Below are positions 24,101 to 32,631 of a stretch of DNA of 32,727 nucleotides, piece by piece (position 1 is the stretch's first letter; the number at the start of each line of letters is the position of its first letter). The notes beneath the pieces were generated by a model, which saw nothing but the letters and a program-made list of their open reading frames with translations, was not told where the DNA came from and did not search any database. Source of the stretch: a virus; the IMG/VR virus record IMGVR_UViG_3300028925_010542, positions 1 to 32,727 of that record; one strand, 5' to 3'. Position numbers and translations under genes: made by a program.

Positions 24101-25319
24101 AATCAATTGGATTATCAACTGAATTTAAATTTGGAATTCTTAAAAATAAACTATCATTTTCTGTTTCTATAAATGGTTTTAATGTAACGATATCTTTATA
24201 GTCTGGTAATCTTTTTTCTACAAATATAACTTTATCATCTACTGCACAATTTTCTGCAGGTTGTTTTAATTTAATAAATCTTTCTTTACCACTAGCCCCA
24301 AGTTCTTCATTAGTAATCAAATAATACTGATTATCTTTTACCATATAGGTTTTGTATCGTTCAATATTATTTTTTATATAATTAACTCTAAAGTTTTTAA
24401 ATTTATTTGCTACTTCATCATCACCCTTGTGTTGATATAAATTTACTCCTTCATTATAGGATAAATTAACACGAATACGATTACTATCCATTACCTCTGT
24501 AATTGTTCCTACATAATCTCTTGGTTTTAATTTTGCTTGTGCTTGAGTAGTTGTGATAATCTTTTCTTTTGCCGTACCACCATTTCCACCACTTTCATTT
24601 TCAGTATCAGATTCAATAACTTTTTTAGGAACTTTAGGAATAAATCTTTCTAATCCAGCTTCTTCTAAAGCTTTCTTTGTATCCGGCTTTACTTCAAATA
24701 CTTCTCCGGCCTCATCTTTACCTGTTGCTACGTGTTCTGCAAAATCTTCTCTTAGTGCTTCAATAGCTGGTGGTGGGTCTTGTGGGTCGAATCCTACATC
24801 TTTGATTGGGTCTACAAAAACTCTACCGTCTCCACCAATTTCTTCCAATACTACTCCACCTGGTCCAAGAATTTCTGTTACTCCATCGGGTCTTAAATTT
24901 GTTTCTGACCTTATTTGCATTGGTGTTTGAACACCTATATCTTTTGTAGGTGTTTCTATTGGTGGTGGTAATAATACTGGCGCTGGAATAACCAATGGTC
25001 TAACTGGCGCTGGTAATGGTTGTAGTTTTATAACTTCTGCTACTTGCTCTAATTGTATTTCTGCTTCAGTTACAACTTTTGGTGGTCTTGGTGTATATGC
25101 TGCTGCAATATTTGCTACGGCATTACCTGGCTGTGAAGTATCTTTTTCTTCCGATACATTTTCTATCTTAGGTCGTATAGGTAATCTTGGTGGTGGTGTA
25201 ACGACTTTCGCTCTTGCTCCACCAGCTGCTGCTCTATTTGAGACTGGCTGATTTTTACGAGTGACACTTGTATTGTCCTCACCCCCAACTTCTCTACTAT
25301 ATCCTCTTGCTCTAGCCAT
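21195..25319 (-). CDS. Large tail/baseplate protein with gpI-like and LamG-like regions
   Basis: This 1374-residue protein has a Pro-rich N-terminal region (about 1-200), possibly an OB-like strand region near 265-300, and then a P2 gpI-like tail segment: EFMDMVGQQFDEIWTYTKS (about 606) and LPYFIKSKGTERALKGLLN, then YGIPSSILRVREYGGPD (about 700-740). A LamG/concanavalin-like beta region (about 780-940) follows, with FRVWSEPLSSSAFDNH. The remainder is of unknown fold. P2 gpI works with gpJ at the baseplate edge, which fits the J-like gene upstream. The start overlaps the previous stop as TAATG. The LamG-like part may bind glycans. No signal peptide. Confidence 0.75.
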   Translation of the reverse strand: MARARGYSREVGGEDNTSVTRKNQPVSNRAAAGGARAKVVTPPPRLPIRPKIENVSEEKDTSQPGNAVANIAAAYTPRPPKVVTEAEIQLEQVAEVIKLQPLPAPVRPLVIPAPVLLPPPIETPTKDIGVQTPMQIRSETNLRPDGVTEILGPGGVVLEEIGGDGRVFVDPIKDVGFDPQDPPPAIEALREDFAEHVATGKDEAGEVFEVKPDTKKALEEAGLERFIPKVPKKVIESDTENESGGNGGTAKEKIITTTQAQAKLKPRDYVGTITEVMDSNRIRVNLSYNEGVNLYQHKGDDEVANKFKNFRVNYIKNNIERYKTYMVKDNQYYLITNEELGASGKERFIKLKQPAENCAVDDKVIFVEKRLPDYKDIVTLKPFIETENDSLFLRIPNLNSVDNPIDFQGTNYKTHDGLLSNKDDDSRDIERLLISGSLLDVQPNIDYQKRTTLHNDNDDIGFGNFVNFSNAESRINNFKDKLVLIESHSVASHSLTTISSSSDTRLELQRKKQRVINSFDPYEHYLYFESSSYVSSSDGEFHDTAWPKSNSSSPFTLTHTTGSDAISWYDNIISSASTYDQNNMDSLRNSLPLHINQDTENNVFLEFMDMVGQQFDEIWTYTKSITDINMRVEKISEGISKDVAQNYARALGLNLSSGNDLVNLPEYLLGNDVDGASLYDSPQEKVTEEIWKRILANLPYFIKSKGTERALKGLLNCYGIPSSILRVREYGGPDKGTRVNYEIKRKFTRATDFRAAQYIKSHWKAAADGQVPDTIEFRFRTPKSQDTIIVQKENDFAISLQDNGETDDYGFLRFEISGSDQVYDQFITSSLLPFYNDDFWSVMLTRKDTDGNEVADDKILSQSVYELTTKQYDSTKQRILFQSSESLQTHTSSLASDINNISGSQLNAAYTSSGHLYIGGSGSAFGANTFTGSLMEFRVWSEPLSSSAFDNHVRAPKAYNGNSISSSYNDLLVRYQLNDNVDLSSSPTLSNAAHLQTYELGTSGSDVNGFTANFSRTLVDQEKLRVPDIGGVRRNATKIRIEDTTITQPLVYNVRKEKSSDNFAPIDSNKLGIYFAPTDVVNEDIMYSVADFDFDDYIGDPRDEFRVNYPELRSIRREYFKRYTNTNNFFDYLRILSFYDSSVFTQVKNLVPARAKASVGILIEPNILERSKQIIGDRPEFDNRYYENANHFEDGIQVTRYISGSDDNYFEVSGEYNTYNGEINLNNSTGSSLGFLNQRSLMVLDALDPRSEFGSLYATASVEGGGGTSNKIFTEVLQPNITASRTSENNQEAVFFYSSSLSASIGTTLSYSSSFINSDVQSVAYDSPLFRTFYLGTKLTRDNTIDGKEPIEVNQVSPTTIVTQDSDITKLRTD

Positions 25320-26194
25320 TAGTATTGTCCATCTGCTGCTTGTTCTTGAAGTGTCGCATCTGCTACTTCATCACCTTGTGAAGCTAATTCAATTAAATCT
25401 TGTTTTGATAAATTTCTATAATCATCTTCAAATACTGGGTCTTGTTGTTGAGTTGAAGTATCTTCATTTGTTGTATCTTCATTACCTGTAATCTTATATA
25501 GACTCGGTATAACGATTTGTCCACCTACCATATTTTGTGTAAATCCTCTATCTTTTGGATTAATATCAAACTCTAAAACATTTTGGTCTTTTGAATCAAA
25601 TTTAATTAATCCACCATTGTCTGCTTGAATCGCTTCATATTCAATCATAGCGTTCATTTCTTTAAAGTCATTTAAATATTCTGCATTATTTACTAAACTA
25701 TCAGTTATAATTTTTACTTCTGTTTTGTCAGGTGATGTTTCACCGACAATATATTTTTGTTCTTTGATAAATACTTCCATAGGTTCTGCATTTGATTTTT
25801 CTTCATCTGATGTCTTTTGGAAGTATCTTACTTCTCCATTAATTATTTTTCGTTCAGCTTCACCTTTAAATAATGTTCCATCTTCTTTAATGAAAACATT
25901 TCTTGGTCTACCTGCTAATCGTCTTAAAAATTTATAAGTAACTTTAAAATCACCTTGTCTAAAACCTAAGTTTCTTAGATGTTGGCCAATATTCAAATCA
26001 ACAAAAGAACCATCAGAAGTTACTTCAAATTCACCCAGTCCCATTATTCTTGTTACAAGTAAAGTATCTTGTATATCATAAACATACAACGCAACATAAT
26101 CGTTGGTAGTATCTTTACCAAAGCTACTATAAACTTTACCTGGTTGGTAATAATTTATTTTTTCTTTATCTGTAAATCCGTATTCTAAAGCCAT
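25319..26194 (-). CDS. Baseplate-region structural protein, unknown family
   Basis: This 291-residue protein has a beta-rich first half (YGFTDKEKINYYQPG, VALYVYDIQDTLLVTRIMG) and an acidic, low-complexity Thr/Glu/Gln linker (about 237-255), then a short helical C-terminus with NLSKQDLIELASQGDEVAD. It lies between the 236-residue protein and the gpI-like protein in the baseplate cluster. No signal peptide or enzyme motif. A connector or wedge-associated role is inferred from gene order only. Confidence 0.5.
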   Translation of the reverse strand: MALEYGFTDKEKINYYQPGKVYSSFGKDTTNDYVALYVYDIQDTLLVTRIMGLGEFEVTSDGSFVDLNIGQHLRNLGFRQGDFKVTYKFLRRLAGRPRNVFIKEDGTLFKGEAERKIINGEVRYFQKTSDEEKSNAEPMEVFIKEQKYIVGETSPDKTEVKIITDSLVNNAEYLNDFKEMNAMIEYEAIQADNGGLIKFDSKDQNVLEFDINPKDRGFTQNMVGGQIVIPSLYKITGNEDTTNEDTSTQQQDPVFEDDYRNLSKQDLIELASQGDEVADATLQEQAADGQY

Positions 26195-26202
26195 TGTTAC
26201 CC

Positions 26203-26913
26203 TTAATTAAGTTTCTTATCTATTACGTATGGAAATTGTAATTGTAACCATATTCGTTGACCTTGTAGCGTTCTGTATAAATGGTCTTCAACTATTTCAT
26301 CATAACGAAAATCCTTTAAATCTTTTTTTATTTCGCCAAATCTGTTAGCACTTATTCCCCTAACATTTCTTTTTGTATTAACTCTAAATTCTTCCCAACC
26401 ATCAGCGTTAACATTTTTTTTATCTTTTTTATTTTCTTTAAAGAATTGTATAATCTTTTCGTGTAAACCGTCTGTTGAGATATCTGGTCCATTATCTTCT
26501 GAAAAGTATTCATTAGTGAATTGAATTAAATAATCTCTTAATGTTGCTTGGAACTCAATAATTTCTTCTGTTGTTGTATCTGTTGTGTCTGTTGAAGTGG
26601 TTGAATCATTTTGTCCGTCTTGAAAGTAAAAAGTAAAGCTATTGTCAAGTTCTCCCGTAAAGAATTGTTGTTTGTTTTCTAAGCGAACTTGTTGAAAGTC
26701 TTCTTCCAATGCAACTCCATCAACTGAACCCTCAAATGATTGTAGTCTTCCTATTGAATCCCTTAGTGGTGCTTTCGCATCAACTACTGAACCCGATAGG
26801 TTTGTTTTCTTTTTTAGGTCTTCTATTTCATTTTGATATTCTATGACATCTCCACTTAGGATATTATCATACAATTCTGATTTCTTTCTTGCGTCGGAAG
26901 GTAAGTAAGGCAC
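26203..26913 (-). CDS. Baseplate-region structural protein, unknown family
   Basis: This 236-residue protein is mainly helical and charged, with an internal Thr/Asp low-complexity stretch (NDSTTSTDTTDTTTEE). The N-terminus (LPSDARKKSELYDNIL) and C-terminus (GQRIWLQLQFPYVIDKK) appear more ordered. It starts just after the 388-residue gene in the baseplate cluster. No family is recognised; its place suggests a baseplate wedge component. Confidence 0.5.
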   Translation of the reverse strand: MPYLPSDARKKSELYDNILSGDVIEYQNEIEDLKKKTNLSGSVVDAKAPLRDSIGRLQSFEGSVDGVALEEDFQQVRLENKQQFFTGELDNSFTFYFQDGQNDSTTSTDTTDTTTEEIIEFQATLRDYLIQFTNEYFSEDNGPDISTDGLHEKIIQFFKENKKDKKNVNADGWEEFRVNTKRNVRGISANRFGEIKKDLKDFRYDEIVEDHLYRTLQGQRIWLQLQFPYVIDKKLN

Positions 26914-26914
26914 T

Positions 26915-28081
26915 TTATCTCACCACTCTAAATTCAAATTCATCATCATAGAAATTAATTTGTTCATCAGTAGTGTCACTACCACTAATTACTTTAATAG
27001 CAAATCTATAATTTCTCTCTGCTTGTAGTCCGTCCATTTGTATGTTAAAGAAATTACTTGTTGAATCACAACTAATCTTAGAACCCGTTCCAAATGGAAT
27101 TATCTCTTCCTCTGTTTCTGCGTCACGAACTGAATAAAAAGCAGATGCACTTGGTAAATACTTTATATCTAATTCACTTGGTGTTGTTGCAAAAGAAGTT
27201 GTTGGATACAATTCTCTACCAACTACTCTTAATTTTACTTTTGATTTTTCTTTGTATTCAGGTCTTAAATTTTTAAAATATATTTTTAATCTTTCTAAAT
27301 CTGTTGAACTTAAAGCTGATAAACTTCCTGTTGCCCAACTTGAGTCATCCCACACTGCTTCCAATTTAGGTGGATAGATTGTATGAGTTTCTCTTGAAAA
27401 GAATTTTAGATTTCCTAATCGAGTTGAATCACCTTCTTGTCCTGCATTAAATGTGAAACTTGCTGTTGCGTGATTGCTTCCATATGAACCACTATCCTCT
27501 CGTTTCAGAATAAACCCGTTGTTCGGGTAAACTGAACTTGAGTAAACCCAATTATTCACCATATCAGTAACATCTGCTCTAATATCTTTCTTATCAAATG
27601 TAATGTCAAATGAAGAACTAATACCATATTCTTGATTAGCATCAAGACTTGCTGAAAACCAAGTACCACCTTCAGTCAATACCGAACCCGTAATCCAAGG
27701 CGTTAACGCATCGTGATTACGATATTGATAACTTGCTCCGTCAGAAGTTACTGGATTGTGGTCAAGTTTTCCTGTTCCTGCAGTCCAACTACCACTTACC
27801 ATATAAATGTGCAGTTTTTGTTCTGCTTCAACTTCTTCCGAAGTTGCGTCAAATAAATTTAAAAAGAATTTTGTTCCTGTTGGCATTAAACCACTTTGGA
27901 TTGATTCTGAAATATATACTAAATCAAAGTCAATCAATACTCTTGATACATTTGCTATACTACCATTTTGTTGAACGACTTTATTAACTTCTAATATTTC
28001 ATCTAATCCAGTATTGATGGAAGCTGTTGTTCCACCCGAATAAAGTGTTGTGTCTCGTTTTCCAAATTCAAAATAATGCAT
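26915..28081 (-). CDS. Structural protein with DNRLRE-like N-terminal domain
   Basis: This 388-residue protein starts with a pattern seen in DNRLRE-type carbohydrate-associated domains: DTTLYSGGTTASINTGLDE, then SRVLIDFDLVYIS. Later come VTDMVNNWVYSS and NNGFILKRED, which also fit that beta-sandwich. The C-terminal third contains an Ig-like or fibronectin-like stretch (YRFAIKVISGSD). The start overlaps the stop of the gp6/J-like gene as TAATG. A glycan-binding or scaffolding role on the baseplate is suggested; the domain match is by eye. Confidence 0.6.
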   Translation of the reverse strand: MHYFEFGKRDTTLYSGGTTASINTGLDEILEVNKVVQQNGSIANVSRVLIDFDLVYISESIQSGLMPTGTKFFLNLFDATSEEVEAEQKLHIYMVSGSWTAGTGKLDHNPVTSDGASYQYRNHDALTPWITGSVLTEGGTWFSASLDANQEYGISSSFDITFDKKDIRADVTDMVNNWVYSSSVYPNNGFILKREDSGSYGSNHATASFTFNAGQEGDSTRLGNLKFFSRETHTIYPPKLEAVWDDSSWATGSLSALSSTDLERLKIYFKNLRPEYKEKSKVKLRVVGRELYPTTSFATTPSELDIKYLPSASAFYSVRDAETEEEIIPFGTGSKISCDSTSNFFNIQMDGLQAERNYRFAIKVISGSDTTDEQINFYDDEFEFRVVR

Positions 28082-30066
28082 TATTTATCTCCCAATACTC
28101 TTCCCTCGATATCACTATCGGGGAATTTCAGTTCAAATATACTTGGGTCTAATGATGGATATACAACTCCGTCTTTTGATGCGGAATCCATATCATAAAC
28201 ATTACCACTATAATTGTCTGTTGTTAAATGTTTATTCGTAATAACAATTAAATTCTTTTGTGGATTATTTGTTTCTGGTGGAACAATTGAAACTACTCCG
28301 TCCACTAATGAAATCTGATATGCTAAATCACTCAACACAATCGGTTGATTAATTTGCCACTTCTCTGTTGCGAAGAAATTCTTCACTTGTTGTATTGCTT
28401 TAAACAATACATCATTTTTATTAAATCCTCTACGAGTTATGATATTAAACTTAACTCCAATATTAATAACATAAGCGTCTTTAAGATTAATTGCATCTGT
28501 TAGTAATCTATATTGTGAAAGATATAATTTTAAATTTTCTTTTACTGCTTGATTTACTTGAGTTAGTTTTTTATTTCCTGTATGACCTAATAAATACATA
28601 TTCAATGCCATAGGATTAGGAATAGTTGAGATGTTTCCAATTCGTTTTGCTACCCCATCAATGACTTCCAATTGTCCATTTTGTTCTAATTGTTCATCTT
28701 GAACAATAAATGCTTTTGCAATATTACCATATTTCTGTGGTAATGAATAAACTCTCGTAATGTAGTCTGCTCTTGTTACTGCTCTATTCTGTGCATTAAA
28801 GTATGCTGCAGCATTTTCTTTTATTTCAATTAATGTTTCTTGACTTGCTCCACCTGAGCTTGGTGATTCATTAAATACTATCAAACTTCCATTTGAAGTA
28901 TCTTGTGTAGCAGTATCTAAACCTGATGTGCTATTTGTATAGGTTTTACTCTTAAAGTTTGTAATTGCATTTGTTGGAACATTATCTTCAACTGCTCCAC
29001 CGTAATTATATTTTACAGTTAATGTAGTGCTTGATGGTGATAATCCAAATGTTTCAGTCTTTAGGAAATTACTTGGGTCAAAACTTTCATCTAATCTTGA
29101 AATACCCGTTCCTAATGATGAACCAACATTATCTGGATTTGGAATCAATTCTTCATCTGCGTCTGCACTAATACCACTTCCGAATCGTATTTCCATTTTA
29201 TTATCATCACGAACATAAGTTGTAAATCGTCTTGCTGTTTTAATTAATTTTAATAAATAAGGTGTATCATTTTGATGTTCTGATAAAGCTGGGTCATTAA
29301 GTGTTGTATTTTCTTCTGATTCAAATACCGTATCTTGTGCTAAGAAAGGAACTTGATACCAAGTATTATTTTCACTATCAGTTATTGATATAATTTCCGT
29401 TACCTTTTCATTTGATAAAACTATTTTGTCAAACTTTTTAGCAGTTGTAAATGTAAATGTTTCTTCTTCTCTTGTTCCAGATTTTGCTAAAACTTTTTTA
29501 GTTAATCTATAATTTGTTGGAATATTACCTGAAGTGGGTTGTAATGTTTCTACTTGCATTGGGTCTAATGAACTTGATGCTTTAAAATTAACATCATCCA
29601 ATAAACTAAATTCTGTTCCATTCTGTGATACTACCGTTGAGTTTCCACTTACAATACCAGAGTAATCTAAGTCTGCTTGGTAAGTTGCACTTGCTCCACT
29701 ACCAATTGTTTTTGCAGGTACATCAACTTGAACCGTAAGTTCTACCGTTGAAGGTGCTGCTAATCTTGGTTTATATCCATATGATTGAGCAATTGCTAAT
29801 ACATTTTTTCTTTCTTCTGCAAATTGTAATAATGTTTCTCTAAATTGATTATCAACATAATAATTCAATACATCACCTACATACGCAGCCATTTCAACAA
29901 ACATCATTCCTGGTGATGCTTCATTGAAATCATTGTATGTTGTTGGGAAGTAACTCTTTGCAAATTCTATAAGATTTTGTCTTATATCACGGAAATCTCT
30001 ACCGAGATAATTTACCTCTTTTTTTACTAATTTTTTGTTTGTTCCGTAGTCTACTTGCCTCGGCAT
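28081..30066 (-). CDS. Baseplate wedge protein, gp6/J-like
   Basis: This 661-residue protein has the hallmark N-terminal region of baseplate J/gp6 proteins: FNEASPGMMFVEMAAYVGDV, then LNYYVDNQFRETLLQFAEER and YGYKPRLAAPS. The central part includes VTRADYITRVYSLPQKYGNI, also typical of J-like proteins. These proteins form the inner wedge ring of contractile-tail baseplates. The gene follows gp25, as W precedes J in P2-like phages. No signal peptide. Confidence 0.88.
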   Translation of the reverse strand: MPRQVDYGTNKKLVKKEVNYLGRDFRDIRQNLIEFAKSYFPTTYNDFNEASPGMMFVEMAAYVGDVLNYYVDNQFRETLLQFAEERKNVLAIAQSYGYKPRLAAPSTVELTVQVDVPAKTIGSGASATYQADLDYSGIVSGNSTVVSQNGTEFSLLDDVNFKASSSLDPMQVETLQPTSGNIPTNYRLTKKVLAKSGTREEETFTFTTAKKFDKIVLSNEKVTEIISITDSENNTWYQVPFLAQDTVFESEENTTLNDPALSEHQNDTPYLLKLIKTARRFTTYVRDDNKMEIRFGSGISADADEELIPNPDNVGSSLGTGISRLDESFDPSNFLKTETFGLSPSSTTLTVKYNYGGAVEDNVPTNAITNFKSKTYTNSTSGLDTATQDTSNGSLIVFNESPSSGGASQETLIEIKENAAAYFNAQNRAVTRADYITRVYSLPQKYGNIAKAFIVQDEQLEQNGQLEVIDGVAKRIGNISTIPNPMALNMYLLGHTGNKKLTQVNQAVKENLKLYLSQYRLLTDAINLKDAYVINIGVKFNIITRRGFNKNDVLFKAIQQVKNFFATEKWQINQPIVLSDLAYQISLVDGVVSIVPPETNNPQKNLIVITNKHLTTDNYSGNVYDMDSASKDGVVYPSLDPSIFELKFPDSDIEGRVLGDK

Positions 30067-30069
30067 TTC

Positions 30070-30477
30070 TTATTCTCCAATATTAAAATTAAATGTTAAT
30101 GTTTCAAAAGAATCGGGTTCTAATGATACTGAAAAGTCTATTGATACATCCACGATATTACTATCGCCTTGAATCACAACTATATCGTTTATGTTTATAT
30201 AAGGTAACCAACTTGAAGTTGCGTCTCTAATAGCTTCATCTATTTGATTTTGAACATCTGGTCCTTGTTCAAATAAGATATCTGTTAATGTTGAACCAAA
30301 TTCAGGTTGCATAACTCTCTCACCCTTTGATGTTAATAATAAATTTCTCAGATTAGCTTTTGCTTGTTCTAATATAGTTTTTGTCTTATAGAAAAATCCC
30401 TCTGGACTATAATCTAGTGGAAATCTAACTCCAACATATACATCATCATTTCTATCTATTTCTCTTACACTTGCCAT
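30070..30477 (-). CDS. Baseplate wedge protein, gp25/W-like
   Basis: This 135-residue protein shows the GPW/gp25 signature: NLLLTSKGERVMQPEFGS, followed by LTDILFEQ and a helical-strand C-terminus ending NFNIGE. gp25 sits at the core of the baseplate wedge in contractile tails and binds gp6. The gene ends 4 bases before the J-like start and follows a 160-residue gene. Length and motif fit the family well. Confidence 0.9.
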   Translation of the reverse strand: MASVREIDRNDDVYVGVRFPLDYSPEGFFYKTKTILEQAKANLRNLLLTSKGERVMQPEFGSTLTDILFEQGPDVQNQIDEAIRDATSSWLPYININDIVVIQGDSNIVDVSIDFSVSLEPDSFETLTFNFNIGE

Positions 30478-30483
30478 TATCTA

Positions 30484-30966
30484 TTAAGGTCTAAATCCCT
30501 CACCTTTTTTCTTTTTATCCATTGCTTTCATCAAACCAGAATAATCACGAGTTAAAGCATCTTGAACACCCTCTGGAACTTGGTCTACTGAAACACCTTG
30601 TTTCTTGATTGTATCTACTGCTGCCATTTCTCTTGCTCGTTCTTTATTTTGAACTCCACCCAAATTTCCATAACCCAATACTTCTGCCATATTGTCACTA
30701 CCTAATACACCACCGCCCAATGTAGGATAGTCATCAGACTTTGCCTGTTGTCCTAATGGGTTCGTGTTGTTCAATACTTCATTCAATGTTGAATTTTTGG
30801 TGTATTGTTTTTTAGTTTTTTTCTTTACTATGTTTGGTTTTGGTTTAGAAATCACTTCTGATAGTTTGATTTCTTTATCTTCATTAATAAATATCTCACT
30901 TAGCTGCTTTTTAATCTCTTTACGGACAACTAATTCAATTATATTTTTTAACTTACTCTTATTCAT
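30484..30966 (-). CDS. Hypothetical protein between spike and gp25 genes
   Basis: This 160-residue basic protein has an amphipathic N-terminal helix (MNKSKLKNIIELVVRKEIKK), a Lys-rich linker (KKKTKKQYTK), a Gly-rich middle (TLGGGVLGSD, GYGNLGG) and a charged C-terminus (MDKKKKGEGFRP). AGGAG precedes the ATG. No family recognised. Position between the central spike and gp25 genes suggests a virion or assembly protein. Confidence 0.55.
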   Translation of the reverse strand: MNKSKLKNIIELVVRKEIKKQLSEIFINEDKEIKLSEVISKPKPNIVKKKTKKQYTKNSTLNEVLNNTNPLGQQAKSDDYPTLGGGVLGSDNMAEVLGYGNLGGVQNKERAREMAAVDTIKKQGVSVDQVPEGVQDALTRDYSGLMKAMDKKKKGEGFRP

Positions 30967-30987
30967 TACTACTCCTATTTAGTTTAA

Positions 30988-32631
30988 TTATATGTTTTCA
31001 CCCAGTTTAATTAGTTCTGCTATTATTCCCATTGAAGATAGTTTTTGGGCGTCTTGTTCTGTCTTTTTAGAACTGATTAATAATTCTCTGACTTGTGGTG
31101 AACCACCAAAGTCAAGATATCTTTTTACATCTTCAGTATCAACACCCTTCGATGCAATCACATCTCTAATATCTGTTGTGTCTAATGGTGGATTATTTGG
31201 GTCTGCCTCATAAGCATCAAGTGCTTCTATTATTGATTGCGTTGAACCACCACCTTGTTGTATAGTATCAAATGCTGCATTTAATGCCGCAACCGCTACA
31301 GCTGCTGCTGCTGCCTGTGCTTGTATGTTTGCTACTTTAGATTTTGCTTTATCAATATCGTCAAAAAATTCATTCCACGCGAGTTTATTTTTAGCAGGAA
31401 GAGAATCTAACTCATTTAATCCGAGTGCTTCAGTTAGTTGATTCAACGATACGGTTTTCCATTCTTTTTTATCTACCCATTTAAAATCAAAAAAGTCTTT
31501 TACTTTTTTTAATTGGTCATTAAAAAACTGCAAATCAAGTAAATGGCCTGAAAGGTTTAGCGGGTTTATTACTCCCGGTGCTATTACGGGTGGTAATATT
31601 TTTGATGCTGCTGATATTACTCCATTGTTAATATTTGCTATATGTGGTTTCATAGATTCTGCCATTGGTAAAATGTTTCGTGGTAATAACTTTGTATCAC
31701 TATCTATATCATCTATCTTGTCACTTATATCTTTTTTTACTCCATTGGAATAATCCGTTACCATTTCGTTGGTTACAATACTTACCGCTTCACTATTTTC
31801 AATATTTACTTTATTACCTTTAATAAATATATCACGTTGTGCAAAAATACCAATATCATCTGACTTAGCATTTATCATAATTCTATCAGAATCAAAAATA
31901 ATTTGTGGTAAGTTATAATCTATATTTAATCCTCTACTATCTTCTCCACCCATTTCAGGCCCTTCTTTTAAAGTGGGTTCTGAATACACTATCTTTTCGT
32001 TAGTGGTCATTTGAATTGAAGAATCACTAGCTAGTAAATTTATGTTTGGTGAAATAGATTCACCTTCGATTTGATTACTACCTAAAATAACTGAATTACC
32101 AAATCGTCCTTGTATGATTGTATCACCTTCGGAAAATGGCACTTTTGGCGGAGATGTATCTACAAAATATCTACCTTGTCTATACTGTTCCAATTCACGA
32201 TTACTATTTAGTAATGTACCTTCTTCATCATCATTTTTTGATTTATCTCCAACACTACTTTTATTAAAGTTTTGAAAATTTACTTTATTAGTATCAGTAT
32301 TTAATCTACCAAAGTAATATCTTTGTTGAGTGGTTTTATCATTAAATCCAAGAACTATTTCGCCAACTATTGGTATCTGTAATATATTGGCATTTAATGG
32401 TAAAAATTCTTGTAATTCACTTGGACTATCTCCCTCCTCTGAAACAACATATCTACCGACTATTGTTCCTCTATCATCAGAGATATCCATTACCTCTAAT
32501 GCTTCTAATTCATAGAATAAGTGTTCTGCACCTAATTGCGCAAGTTTATTTCTTAATCCATCACTCGTAAGTATATGGTTATCTAAAGGATTTGGTTCTC
32601 CACCAGAACCCCTTTTAATAATGTGAGCCAT
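30988..32631 (-). CDS. Central spike / baseplate hub protein, gp5-like
   Basis: This 547-residue protein begins with an OB-fold-like region (about 45-125, with VGRYVVSEEGDS and QIPIVGEIVLGFND). GDTIIQGRFGNSVILGS (about 168-185) is a conserved segment of gp5-type spike proteins, and repeated short strands follow (QIIFDSDRIMINAKSDDIG, FIKGNKVNIENSEA) that fit a triple-stranded beta-helix. The C-terminal part is helical and Ala-rich (about 435-460). No lysozyme domain is present, unlike T4 gp5. The start overlaps the previous stop as TAATG. It punctures the outer membrane at infection in related phages. Confidence 0.78.
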   Translation of the reverse strand: MAHIIKRGSGGEPNPLDNHILTSDGLRNKLAQLGAEHLFYELEALEVMDISDDRGTIVGRYVVSEEGDSPSELQEFLPLNANILQIPIVGEIVLGFNDKTTQQRYYFGRLNTDTNKVNFQNFNKSSVGDKSKNDDEEGTLLNSNRELEQYRQGRYFVDTSPPKVPFSEGDTIIQGRFGNSVILGSNQIEGESISPNINLLASDSSIQMTTNEKIVYSEPTLKEGPEMGGEDSRGLNIDYNLPQIIFDSDRIMINAKSDDIGIFAQRDIFIKGNKVNIENSEAVSIVTNEMVTDYSNGVKKDISDKIDDIDSDTKLLPRNILPMAESMKPHIANINNGVISAASKILPPVIAPGVINPLNLSGHLLDLQFFNDQLKKVKDFFDFKWVDKKEWKTVSLNQLTEALGLNELDSLPAKNKLAWNEFFDDIDKAKSKVANIQAQAAAAAVAVAALNAAFDTIQQGGGSTQSIIEALDAYEADPNNPPLDTTDIRDVIASKGVDTEDVKRYLDFGGSPQVRELLISSKKTEQDAQKLSSMGIIAELIKLGENI

